From contig VXNL01000080.1 of the NCBI GenBank assembly GCA_009840635.1, forward strand, positions 1 to 56,972: DNA of 56,972 nt. Direction: 5' to 3'. Under the pieces are notes generated by a model. That model was given only the letters and a program-made list of their open reading frames with translations, ran no database searches and had not been told where the DNA came from. Source of the DNA: Acidobacteriota bacterium (GTDB taxonomy: Bacteria; Acidobacteriota; Vicinamibacteria; Marinacidobacterales; Marinacidobacteraceae). The translations under genes were made by a program, and so were the position numbers. This document shows, piece by piece, positions 32,538 to 40,301 of the stretch. Position 1 is the first letter of the stretch. Each line of letters opens with the position of its first letter.

Positions 32538-32809
32538 TCAAGGTCACCTACTCGCTCGATGACGCAACGGTGCGCCGGATCCGCGCGGTATCCGCCCGGC
32601 TGGGGATTCCCCAGAGCCAGATGGTGCGGGAGGCGGTCGCCGACTACGCGGCGCGCAAGGACCGGCTGAGCGAAGCGGAGCGGCTGCGGATGCTGGAGGT
32701 GCTGGAGCGGATCCGGGACTCTCCGCCGAGCCGTCCCCAGGAGGAGGTGGAGGCCGAACTTCGGCAAATCCGCGAGGCGCGGAAGCGGGCCTGGCGCTCG
32801 AAGACGTGA
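32528..32809 (+). CDS. vapB: Ribbon-helix-helix antitoxin
   Basis: 93 aa. The N-terminus VKVTYSLDDATVRRIRAVSA followed by LGIPQSQMVREAVADY is a CopG/Arc-type ribbon-helix-helix DNA-binding fold. The C-terminal half is highly charged (EVEAELRQIREARKRAW), suited to wrap the toxin. It overlaps the PIN-domain gene by four bases (GTGA), the standard antitoxin-first layout. The start may instead be the ATG at 32534. Expected role: neutralise VapC and repress the operon by binding its promoter. The VapB label rests on the partner and gene order rather than on detailed family membership. Confidence 0.8.
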   Translation: MSMVKVTYSLDDATVRRIRAVSARLGIPQSQMVREAVADYAARKDRLSEAERLRMLEVLERIRDSPPSRPQEEVEAELRQIREARKRAWRSKT

Positions 32810-33180
32810 TCATCCATCTCGATACCTCGGCGCTCGTTGGCGCACTTGCCGGCCGCCGGCTGGCGCTTCCACGGCTACACGAGTTGGTCAGGGAGGGGCA
32901 TCGCCTGAAGCTCTCCGCACCGGTGCTCTACGAGTGGCTGCGTGGCCCACGGACCGTCGGTGAGTTGCAGGACCAGGAAACCCTCCTGCCCCGGCGCGCG
33001 GCCGTTCCGTTCGACACCGAAGCCGCCGCGAGGGCGGCCGATCTCTACGTGGAACTGAGCAGGGTGGGGAGCCGCGAGATGGATCTCGCGATCGCTGCCT
33101 GTGCGCTCGTTGAGGACGCGGCGCTGTGGACCCTCAACACCGAGGATTTCCGGGACATCCCCGGGCTCAAGCTGGCGTGA
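32806..33180 (+). CDS. vapC: PIN-domain toxin ribonuclease
   Basis: 124 aa PIN-domain protein. The acidic active-site residues are visible: Asp6 in LDTSALV, Glu43 in LYEWLRG and Asp93 in SREMDLAIAA, with a fourth near Asn111/Asp114 in NTEDFRDIPGL. PIN toxins cleave tRNA or rRNA with Mg2+. GTG start overlapping the antitoxin stop. All catalytic positions are intact, so it should be active. Location next to the duplicated cassettes and divergent from their promoter suggests a mobile or stabilising module, but no mobility gene is present. Confidence 0.87.
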   Translation: MIIHLDTSALVGALAGRRLALPRLHELVREGHRLKLSAPVLYEWLRGPRTVGELQDQETLLPRRAAVPFDTEAAARAADLYVELSRVGSREMDLAIAACALVEDAALWTLNTEDFRDIPGLKLA

Positions 33181-33213
33181 CCGCCGGTCCGGCGACGGCT
33201 GTGCCGTCTCCGG

Positions 33214-34008
33214 TCAGAGATCGAGGTCGCAGAGCACCGGCGCGTGATCGGAGGGGATGTCCTCCCCCTTGCGCTGGCGGCGCTCGTCCCGGTCCACCCG
33301 CACCGACGCGATGCAGCCGGCCAGGGACGCGGTCAGGTAGATGTGATCGATCCGGGCGCCGACGTTCTTCGCGAAGGCCAGGCGGGTGTAGTCCCACCAG
33401 GTGTAGAGGCCCTTCTCGGGCTCCTCTCCCTCCGCGTAGATCTCCCGGTACGCGTCGGTGAGCCCCCAACCCACGACGCCCGCGAGCGCCGCCCGGGCGT
33501 CCGGGTGGCAGAGCACCCCTCCCGGATCGGCGGTCGCCGAGTCCCGGTCGCTGGGCGCCACGTTGAAGTCGCCGCAGAGGACGAGCGGCTCTCCCGGGTC
33601 CGCGCGCCCGGCCAGATGCTCGCGAAGCGCGCCGAGCCACTCGAGCTTGTAGTTCCAGTCCTCGACCCGGGTCACCGCCTTCCCGTTCGGCACGTACGCG
33701 GTGATGACCCGTACGCCGGACACCCGGACATCCAGCAGCCGCGCCTCGTCCCGCGCCCGGCAGGCGGGAAGCCCTCTTTCGAGGACCTCCGGGGACTCGC
33801 GGGCGAGCACGGCGACCCCGTTCCGGGCGGCTTGGGCGTGCACCACGGCGCGGTATCCCGCGGCCTGGACATCCAGCCAGGGGAAGGTCTCGGCGGGCGC
33901 GCGAAGCTCCTGGAGACAGAGGACATCGGGCTCGTGCCGCTCGAGCAGGCGGAGCAGGCGGGCCCGGCGCGTCCGGATCGAATTCAGGTTCCAGGTGATG
34001 ACGCGCAA
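33214..34008 (-). CDS. xthA: Exodeoxyribonuclease III (AP endonuclease)
   Basis: 264 aa; cleaves DNA at abasic sites and removes 3' blocks in base-excision repair. Start is TTG at 34008, directly giving RVITWNLNSIRTR with the catalytic Asn7; Glu34 sits in LCLQELRAP, and later GDFNVAPSDRD and the C-terminal SDHAPVLCDL contain the remaining Asp and His. Length matches ExoIII (about 265). It is convergent with vapC and divergent from the small membrane protein at 34072. TATGAT on the minus strand at 34026-34031 may be its -10, giving a short leader. Confidence 0.93.
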   Translation of the reverse strand: MRVITWNLNSIRTRRARLLRLLERHEPDVLCLQELRAPAETFPWLDVQAAGYRAVVHAQAARNGVAVLARESPEVLERGLPACRARDEARLLDVRVSGVRVITAYVPNGKAVTRVEDWNYKLEWLGALREHLAGRADPGEPLVLCGDFNVAPSDRDSATADPGGVLCHPDARAALAGVVGWGLTDAYREIYAEGEEPEKGLYTWWDYTRLAFAKNVGARIDHIYLTASLAGCIASVRVDRDERRQRKGEDIPSDHAPVLCDLDL

Positions 34009-34071
34009 GGGGACGGGCGGGCCGGATCATAAACGGCGGAAGCCCCTACACTTCGTGCCCGGCGACCCCGC

Positions 34072-34317
34072 ATGAATTCCTTCTTCCCCATGCCCCGCAG
34101 GGAGCGCGTCGCCCTCTTCACCCTGATCGCGTTCTCGGTGGTGGCCTTCCTGCCGGTGTTCGGAGAAGTCTCCGTGCTGGGGGTTGCCGTGTTCGGCTGG
34201 CTCATGGCGATCCTGCTGCTCGGATCGCCGGCGATCCTCCTCCTGCTCGTGCTCGGCGAATCGGGAAGCGGAGACACCGGGGCCGGCGGGCCGGAGGACA
34301 CCGCACCGGATCCATGA
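34072..34317 (+). CDS. Small two-helix membrane protein, symporter partner
   Basis: 81 aa with two hydrophobic helices (about residues 13-36 and 40-62) and an acidic, disordered C-terminus. Its stop overlaps the ATG of the sodium/solute symporter (ATGA at 34314-34317). Small two-helix partners next to SSS transporters are known (for example DUF3311, DUF4212 or YhdT/PanF pairs), and this layout suggests a similar accessory subunit, although I cannot assign the family. TACACT at 34047-34052 may be part of its promoter. Confidence 0.6.
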   Translation: MNSFFPMPRRERVALFTLIAFSVVAFLPVFGEVSVLGVAVFGWLMAILLLGSPAILLLLVLGESGSGDTGAGGPEDTAPDP

Positions 34318-35744
34318 TCGAACGCTGGCTCGTCCTCGTCTACCTGCTCGTCTGCGTGGTGGTCGGGGCGCTGGCCACCCGCCGGGTGCTCGGCTCGGCG
34401 GACGAGTACTGGGTGGCCGGGCGCCGCGTCGGGACCGGGGTCAACGCCCTCGCGATCATGGCCAGCCTGGCCAGCGGCGGCTCGCTGGTCGGGGTGCTGG
34501 GCCTCGCCTACTCGGGCGGCATTCCCGCAACGCTCGCCCTCTTCGCCGGCGCGGTGGTGGGGTTCCCGCTCGCCACCATCCTGGTCGCGGCGCCGCTCCG
34601 GCGCCTCGCCAAGTTCACGATCACGGACTTCATGGTGTTCCGGTATCCCCACGGGCTGGTCCGGGCGCTGGTCCCGACGATCATCGTGATCTCGCTGACG
34701 GTCTACATGGTGGCGCAGATGAAGGCCGCCGGCATCACCGCCGAGGCGCTCCTCGGGGTGGACTACGGGACCGCAATCACGGTCGCGACCGTCGTGTTCG
34801 TCCTCTACGTGTCCTTCGGCGGGATGGTGGCGGTGACGGTCACCGACGTGATGCAGGGGGCGCTGTTGTTCCTGCTCATGGGGGTCACCGCCGTCGTGCT
34901 CGCCATGAACGCGGGGTCGCCGCTCGGCTCCCTCCAGGCGGCGACGGCGGCCTCGCCGGCCTTCGGCCAGCTCCCCGCCGGGGGTTCCGGCTATCTCGAC
35001 TACTTCGTGATCTGGGCCTCCGCGATTCCAGTGATCCCGCACATCGTCATGCGGGTCGCCACCGCCCGGGACCCGAGAAGCGCCCGGCTCTCGCTCAATC
35101 TCGCGACCGTCATGTACGGCGTGATGATCCTCTCGGCGATCCTGCTGATCGCCCCGGTGGGCATCCTGGAGTTCCCCGGGCTGACCGATCCGGACGAGGT
35201 CTTCCTGCGCATCATCGGCGAGAACTTCCCTCCCCTCTTCCGCGGGCTCGCGGTGGCGGCGGTCCTGGCCGCGGTGATGTCCACCACCGACGCCTTCCTG
35301 TTGGCGGTGAGTTCAGCGGTCGCCCACGACCTGCTCGGCGGCTACCTGGGGCGGAAGAGCAAGCGCGCGCAGGCCTTCGCCCGCCTCGGGGCCACCTGGC
35401 TGGTCGGCGCCGCGGCGCTCTACTGGGCGTGGTCGCCGCCGGAACTGCTCACCCAGTTCTACACCGCCGGCGTGGGTCTGCTCTCGGCGGGACTGTTCGT
35501 GCCGGTGGTCTTCGGCCTCTGGTGGCGGCGGGCGAACCTCCTGGGCGGGCTGGCGGCGCTGGTTGCCGGCGTCGGGACCTACTCGTTCGTCCTGCTGTTC
35601 GGCCCCGGGTTCGGGATCGGGCTCGGCCCTATCCTGGTGGCCCTCCCGGTGAGCCTCCTGGCGATGCTCGCCGGCGGGCTCTGGGGCCGCGCTGACCCTT
35701 CCGACCGGGCGCGGGCCGTGGAGCGGCTGCACCAGCCCGGCTGA
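34314..35744 (+). CDS. Sodium/solute symporter family transporter (first of tandem pair)
   Basis: 476 aa, about 13 helices. The start VYLLVCVVVGALATRRVLGS, then DEYWVAGRRVGTGVNALAIM and YSGGIPATLALFAGAVVGFP, is typical of the SSS family. The later segment AVLAAVMSTTDAFLLAVSSA holds the Ser/Thr residues that form the sodium site. It is translationally coupled to the small membrane protein upstream and 10 bases before the second symporter. Operon context with a PLP decarboxylase suggests uptake of an amino acid or a related acid (inference). Confidence 0.9.
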   Translation: MIERWLVLVYLLVCVVVGALATRRVLGSADEYWVAGRRVGTGVNALAIMASLASGGSLVGVLGLAYSGGIPATLALFAGAVVGFPLATILVAAPLRRLAKFTITDFMVFRYPHGLVRALVPTIIVISLTVYMVAQMKAAGITAEALLGVDYGTAITVATVVFVLYVSFGGMVAVTVTDVMQGALLFLLMGVTAVVLAMNAGSPLGSLQAATAASPAFGQLPAGGSGYLDYFVIWASAIPVIPHIVMRVATARDPRSARLSLNLATVMYGVMILSAILLIAPVGILEFPGLTDPDEVFLRIIGENFPPLFRGLAVAAVLAAVMSTTDAFLLAVSSAVAHDLLGGYLGRKSKRAQAFARLGATWLVGAAALYWAWSPPELLTQFYTAGVGLLSAGLFVPVVFGLWWRRANLLGGLAALVAGVGTYSFVLLFGPGFGIGLGPILVALPVSLLAMLAGGLWGRADPSDRARAVERLHQPG

Positions 35745-35754
35745 GCGACGCCCG

Positions 35755-37197
35755 TTGCCGGCGACTCTCTCCGCGGCGGTACTGCTCCTTTACACCGCCG
35801 TCCTGTTCGGGGTGGCGTGGATCGCCAGCCGGCGCATCCACGACTTCTCGGACTACCTGGTCGCCGGGCGGAACCTCGGCGTCCCGCTCGCCTCGCTGAG
35901 CCTGCTGGCCACGTGGTTCGGGGCCGGCACCCTGCTCGCCTCCGCGGAGGAGGTGCGGGCGGTGGGGCTCTCGGCGGCCGCGCTCGAACCCATCGGCCCC
36001 GGAATCTGCCTCCTGCTCGTGGGAGTGTTCTACGCCGCGCCGCTGCGGCGGGCGGGCCTCCTGACGCTCGGTGACTTCTTCGCCAGGCGCTTCGGGCGGC
36101 GCGCGGAGATCGCCTGCGCCGCCATCATGGTGCCGAGCTTCTTCGGCTGGATCGCCGCCCAGTTCTCGGTCCTGGCCGCCCTCCTCGGCGAGCTCTTCGG
36201 CATCCCCGCCGGGGCGGGGCTGGCGCTGGTGGCCGCGGTGGCGGTGGGCTACACGCTGATCGGAGGGATGTGGTCGGTAACGCTGACCGACGCCGTGCAG
36301 GGGGTGATCGTGGTCCTGGCGCTCCTCGCGCTCGGCGTTTCGGCGGTGGCGGAACTCGGTGGGGGTTCGCTCGCCGGGGGGATCGCGCGGCTCGGGCGGG
36401 AGACGCCGCCGGACCTCCTGGCAGTGGTTCCTGGCGAGCTGACGGCTCTCCTCGCCTGGTCGGGGCTGCTCGTCGCCGGGGCGCTCGGCAACATCCCCGG
36501 CCAGGACGTGCTCCAACGGGTGTTCGCCTCGCGGACGCCGCGGGTGGCCCGGCGCGCCTGCCTGATCGCGGGCGGCCTCTACCTCGTCCTCGGCGCCATT
36601 CCGGTCGTGCTGGGGCTCGCCAGCCGACTCCTGCTGCCCGGCCAGGAGGGGGACATGCTGGCGGCGCTGGGACGGATTCTCTTCAGTCCGCTCGCCGCGC
36701 TGGGGCTCGTCCTGCTGGTGGTCTCGGCGGTCCTTTCCAGCGTGGACAGCGCGCTAATATCGGCGGCGTCCGTACTGGCGCAGAACCTGCTCCGCCATTC
36801 CCTGCCCCGGGCAGGGCTCCTGCGGTTGAGCCGCCTTTCGGTACTGATCGTTGGTGCGGCAAGTCTCTTCTATGCGTTCCGTGGTCTCAGTGCGTACTCC
36901 CTGCTCGAGGACGCGTATGAACTCACCCTCGTGGGGCTCTTCGTGCCGTTGACGGCGGGGTTGTTCTGGAAACGGGCGGGCCGCACGGCGGCGCTCGCCG
37001 CCATGGGGTGCGGGGTCGTCCTCTGGGTGGTTCATCTGAGCCTCGGCTGGGACTGGTTCCTCGCGCCGGCGCTCGCTCCCGCGGGGGTGCTGATCCCGAA
37101 CGCGATCGGGCTCACCGGCGCCAGCGCCGCCGGTTACCTGGCGGGGGCCGCGTTCGAGGGGCCGGAGCCCGAGCCGAAGCCGGGGGGCGCCCGATGA
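35755..37197 (+). CDS. Sodium/solute symporter family transporter (second of tandem pair)
   Basis: 480 aa with a TTG start 10 bases after the previous gene. SSS features: VAWIASRRIHDFSDYLVAGR, LLATWFGAGTLLASAEEVRA and VVSAVLSSVDSALISAASVL with the sodium-site Ser residues. It clearly differs from the first symporter (different N-terminus and loops), so this is a pair of distinct transporters rather than a recent copy. Its stop overlaps the decarboxylase start (ATGA at 37194-37197). Two full SSS genes in one operon are uncommon; each may import a different substrate, or one may exchange product for substrate. Confidence 0.88.
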   Translation: MPATLSAAVLLLYTAVLFGVAWIASRRIHDFSDYLVAGRNLGVPLASLSLLATWFGAGTLLASAEEVRAVGLSAAALEPIGPGICLLLVGVFYAAPLRRAGLLTLGDFFARRFGRRAEIACAAIMVPSFFGWIAAQFSVLAALLGELFGIPAGAGLALVAAVAVGYTLIGGMWSVTLTDAVQGVIVVLALLALGVSAVAELGGGSLAGGIARLGRETPPDLLAVVPGELTALLAWSGLLVAGALGNIPGQDVLQRVFASRTPRVARRACLIAGGLYLVLGAIPVVLGLASRLLLPGQEGDMLAALGRILFSPLAALGLVLLVVSAVLSSVDSALISAASVLAQNLLRHSLPRAGLLRLSRLSVLIVGAASLFYAFRGLSAYSLLEDAYELTLVGLFVPLTAGLFWKRAGRTAALAAMGCGVVLWVVHLSLGWDWFLAPALAPAGVLIPNAIGLTGASAAGYLAGAAFEGPEPEPKPGGAR

Positions 37198-38645
37198 GCG
37201 TGCTGACGAGCACGCTCCGCGAACGCGCCGAGGCGCTCCGGCGCCGCGCCGAGCCGCTCGAGCCGGACGCGGAGGGCCGCCGCGAACTCACGGAGGCGAC
37301 CGTCCGCCACGCGGAAGAATTCCTCGAGGCTCTCAAGACCGGGCCGTCTTGGTACCCGCCCCGCGAGTCGTCGGAACTCACCGACCTGCCGATCGGGCCG
37401 GAGGGCCAACCGTTCCCGGGAATCCTCGACCTGATCCGGCGCGAGGTCGAACAGGAGGGCCTGAATCCCGCGTCGCCGCGGGACCTCGGCTACGTGCCCG
37501 GCGGCGGGATCTACTCGTCGGCCCTCGGCGACTACCTGGCGGCCGTCGGCAACGCCTTCTCCGGCTACTTCCCGGCCTCGCCGGGAGCGGCCCGGGTGGA
37601 AAACCGGCTCGTGGAGTGGATCGCCGAGATCGTCGGCTATCCCAAGGAGGCCGGCGGGACGCTGACCTCCGGGGGGAGCGTCGCGGCGCTCACCGCGATC
37701 ATCGCGGCCCGCGACGCCAAGGGGCTCCGCTCGGAGGACTATTCGCGAGCGTCCGTCTACGTCACCAGCCAGGAGCACTATTCGGTCCGCAAGGCGGTCC
37801 ACCTGGCGGGCGTCGGAGAGGCCCCCTGCCGGATCATCGCGGTCGACGAGGACTACCGGCTGGCGCCGGAGTCCCTGGCCTCCCACATCCGGAAGGACCG
37901 CGCCGACGGGCTCATCCCCTGGCTCGTGGTGAGCACCGCCGGGACAACCAACACGGGAGCGGTGGATCCGCTGGACGCGGTGTCCGACATCGCGCGCGCC
38001 GAGGGTCTCTGGCACCACGTGGACGCCGCCTACGGCGGGTTCTACGTGCTGGTGCCGGCCCGGCAGGGGGTCCTGCGCGGCATCGAGCGATCCGACTCCG
38101 TGGTGCTCGACCCGCACAAGAGCCTCTTCCTCCCCTACGGCAGCGGCGCGGTGGTGGTGCGCGACGCAGCCCACCTCGAGACCTTCCGCTGGAAGGCGCC
38201 CTACCTGGTCGACGCTCCCCAGAAGGAGATCTCGCCCTCAGAACGGTCCATCGAACTCACCCGCCACTTCCGCGGCATGCGCCTGCTCGTGCCGCTGCTG
38301 CTCCACGGCACCGATCCGTTCGCGGCCGCCCTCGAGGAGAAGTGGGTGCTGGCCTGCTATCTCCAGGACGAGTTGAGGCGCTGGGAGGACATCGAGGTCG
38401 GGCCCGAGCCCCAGTTCTCGACCATGTGCTTCCGCTACCGGCCCGCGGGGCGAACCGAGGAAGAAGTCGACGACCTGAACCGCCGGCTCATCCGGGCGCT
38501 CCACGCCGACGGACGCATCTTCGTCTCCGCCACCTACCTGAACGAGCGGTTCTGGCTCCGCCCCTCACCCGGCATCTTCCGCACCCACGCCGAACACATC
38601 GACGAGTTCCTGGAGCTCCTGAAGGACTTCCTCGCGGAACTCTGA
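37194..38645 (+). CDS. PLP-dependent decarboxylase (aromatic-L-amino-acid/glutamate type)
   Basis: 483 aa group II PLP decarboxylase. PLP-binding Lys309 is in DPHKSLFLPYG and the ring-nitrogen Asp277 in HHVDAAYGGF; SSGG-type cofactor loop seen as LTSGGSVAALTAI. N-terminal blocks PSWYPPRESSELTDLPIG and the later FWLRPSPGIFRTHAEHIDEF complete the fold. Family members decarboxylate tryptophan, tyrosine, DOPA, glutamate or related acids to amines. Translational coupling to two symporters suggests the substrate is imported. A Lys-containing DPHK motif and lack of an N-terminal PPxY-type extension do not identify the substrate. Confidence 0.88.
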   Translation: MSVLTSTLRERAEALRRRAEPLEPDAEGRRELTEATVRHAEEFLEALKTGPSWYPPRESSELTDLPIGPEGQPFPGILDLIRREVEQEGLNPASPRDLGYVPGGGIYSSALGDYLAAVGNAFSGYFPASPGAARVENRLVEWIAEIVGYPKEAGGTLTSGGSVAALTAIIAARDAKGLRSEDYSRASVYVTSQEHYSVRKAVHLAGVGEAPCRIIAVDEDYRLAPESLASHIRKDRADGLIPWLVVSTAGTTNTGAVDPLDAVSDIARAEGLWHHVDAAYGGFYVLVPARQGVLRGIERSDSVVLDPHKSLFLPYGSGAVVVRDAAHLETFRWKAPYLVDAPQKEISPSERSIELTRHFRGMRLLVPLLLHGTDPFAAALEEKWVLACYLQDELRRWEDIEVGPEPQFSTMCFRYRPAGRTEEEVDDLNRRLIRALHADGRIFVSATYLNERFWLRPSPGIFRTHAEHIDEFLELLKDFLAEL

Positions 38646-38655
38646 GGGACCGCCC

Positions 38656-38693
38656 GGTCTTCAGACCAGCACCCGCTGCGCGGCAGCGCAGCG
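38656..38693 (-). repeat. Dispersed palindromic repeat, copy 4 (with second hairpin)
   Basis: Inverted orientation. GGTCT-TC-AGACC at 38656-38667, then CGCTGCGC-GGCA-GCGCAGCG at 38674-38693 (8-bp stem). The second hairpin also occurs beside the copy at 49431, so the unit has at least two modules. Confidence 0.6.
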
Positions 38694-38727
38694 GAAGCGC
38701 TCAGAACATCAGGCCCACATGGCGCCT

Positions 38728-38758
38728 CCGGCCTGGAACGCCGGCTTCAGCCGGCACC
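38728..38758 (-). repeat. Dispersed palindromic repeat, copy 5
   Basis: Inverted orientation: GGAACGCCGGC, then TTCA, then GCCGGCAC. GCCGGC-TTCA-GCCGGC forms a perfect stem at 38740-38755. It is in the 210-base gap between the convergent decarboxylase and amidohydrolase genes, which holds no gene. Confidence 0.65.
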
Positions 38759-38855
38759 GCGGCCCACAGGGCCGCGAAACCGCGTACCGCCAACCGGCAG
38801 GAAGCGCGGTAGCCTGCAACGCCGCCCTACGGATGCGCCTTGAACCACGAGTCCG

Positions 38856-40154
38856 TTACGGGCTCTTGACGACCTCGCCGCCCTTCATCACGAACTTGAC
38901 GTCCTCGAGCAGCCGGATGTCGTCGAGCGGGTTCCCCGCGACCGCGATGATGTCGGCGAGCTTGCCGTCCTCGATGGAGCCGAGGTCCGCCTCCCAGCCG
39001 AGCAGCTCCGCCCCGTTGATGGTGGCGGTCTGGATCGCCGCCATCGGCGAGATGTCCATCTCGTCCACCATGATCCCGAAGTCCTTGGCGTTCCGCCCGT
39101 GGGGGAAGACCGCGGCGTCCGTCCCGTAGGCGAACTTCACGCCAGCGTGGAAGGCGGCGGCGAGCCGCTCGCGCTGCATCGTCGCGATCTCCTTCGCCTT
39201 GTCGATGGAGTGTTCGGGAACTCCGTTCTCCGCGCCTTCCTCGATGATGAAGTCGAGGGTGTAGATGGTGGGAACGATGAAGGTGCCGTGCTCCTTGGCG
39301 AGGCGGATGCCCTCCTCGTCGATCAGGGTGCCGTGCTCGATGCTGGCCACCCCGGCCCGGATGGCGTCGTTCATGGCCGCCGGCGAGTGGGCGTGCGCCC
39401 CTACCGGGGTGTCGAGCATGCTGGCGGTGTCCACGATCGCCTTCAGCTCCTCGAAGGAGTAGGCCTGGTCGTAGACCGAGTCGCCGTGGGAGAGCACGCC
39501 GCCCGAAGCGGTCACCTTGATGACGTCGGCCCCGTACTTGACCTGGTAGCGGACCGCCTTGCGCAACTCGTCGACGCCGTCGGCGATCATCGCGTAACCG
39601 GGCGTTGGAATGTCCGCGTTCCAACCGTTGATGTCCGCGTGGCCGCCCGTGGAGCCCACCCCCCAGGTAGCCGCCTGGATCCGCGGCCCCGGGACAATCC
39701 CCCGGTCCACCATGTCGCGGAGCGCGGCGTCGTGGTAGTTGCCCGCTCCGATGTTCCGGACGCTGGTGAAGCCCTTCTCGAGCGTGATCTTGGCGTGCGC
39801 GACCGCGTAGATCGCCTCGTGGGCGACGGTCTCCCGCATCTTCTGGGTGTCTCCGCCGTCCCCCGGGATGCCGCCCAGATGGACATGGCAGTCGAAGAGC
39901 CCCGGCAGGATGGTGTGGCCGCTCAGGTCGATCACGGTGGCGCCGCGCGGAATTGGGATGGCGCCCGTCGGCCCGACCGCCGTGATCCGCTCGCCCTCGA
40001 TGACCACCTCCGGGTTCAGGACGGGGGGCGCGTCGGTGCCGATGATGAGGCGGTCGGCCCGGATCACGATGGGTGTTTCGCCGTCCTGGGCGGCGGCCGG
40101 GAGGGCCGGGACAACGGCGAAGGCGAACAGGGCGAGACGGGACATGAAACGCAT
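38856..40154 (-). CDS. Exported amidohydrolase family protein
   Basis: 432 aa from the Met at 40154, with signal peptide MRFMSRLALFAFAVVPALPA. Amidohydrolase barrel with DCHVHLGG (first metal His pair), YGADVIKVTASGGVLS with the bridging Lys, VGAHAHS and SIEHGTLI for the second metal, and the catalytic Asp in AYGTDAAVFPHG. The pattern fits exported imidazolonepropionase/prolidase-like Xaa-Pro or N-acyl-dipeptide hydrolases. CGGAGGAA eight bases before the ATG is a clear ribosome site, unlike the leaderless starts nearby. Divergent from the S9 peptidase gene, so a role in peptide use is plausible. Confidence 0.9.
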   Translation of the reverse strand: MRFMSRLALFAFAVVPALPAAAQDGETPIVIRADRLIIGTDAPPVLNPEVVIEGERITAVGPTGAIPIPRGATVIDLSGHTILPGLFDCHVHLGGIPGDGGDTQKMRETVAHEAIYAVAHAKITLEKGFTSVRNIGAGNYHDAALRDMVDRGIVPGPRIQAATWGVGSTGGHADINGWNADIPTPGYAMIADGVDELRKAVRYQVKYGADVIKVTASGGVLSHGDSVYDQAYSFEELKAIVDTASMLDTPVGAHAHSPAAMNDAIRAGVASIEHGTLIDEEGIRLAKEHGTFIVPTIYTLDFIIEEGAENGVPEHSIDKAKEIATMQRERLAAAFHAGVKFAYGTDAAVFPHGRNAKDFGIMVDEMDISPMAAIQTATINGAELLGWEADLGSIEDGKLADIIAVAGNPLDDIRLLEDVKFVMKGGEVVKSP

Positions 40155-40230
40155 CGGGATTCCTCCGGGAGAGGCGCGCGATCGTACCCGGATTTGGTGT
40201 GGGTGGCCCGGCAGTGGGGGGTTACGACGA

Positions 40231-40272
40231 GCGCGGTGCGGAGCACCGCGCGTGCCGGTCTGAAGACCGGCG
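40231..40272 (+). repeat. Dispersed palindromic repeat, copy 6
   Basis: GCGCGGTGC-GGA-GCACCGCGC (40231-40251, 9-bp stem) followed by the core GTGCCGGTCTGAAGACCGGC (40252-40271) with its own 7-bp stem. It lies in the divergent region between amidohydrolase and S9 peptidase, so here it is next to promoters rather than ends. Confidence 0.75.
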
Positions 40273-40288
40273 CCACCGGCCCACGGCG

Positions 40289-40294
40289 GATAAT
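40289..40294 (+). promoter_or_regulatory. Candidate -10 (GATAAT) for the S9 peptidase
   Basis: GATAAT matches TATAAT at five of six positions and is seven bases before the ATG at 40302, so a transcript would begin at about the start codon. Confidence 0.35.
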
Positions 40295-40301
40295 CGCGGC
40301 C

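Noticed and set aside
34314..37197. Tandem symporters as a recent duplication or assembly error
   Set aside because: The two proteins differ throughout, including N-terminus and loops; they are distant paralogues.
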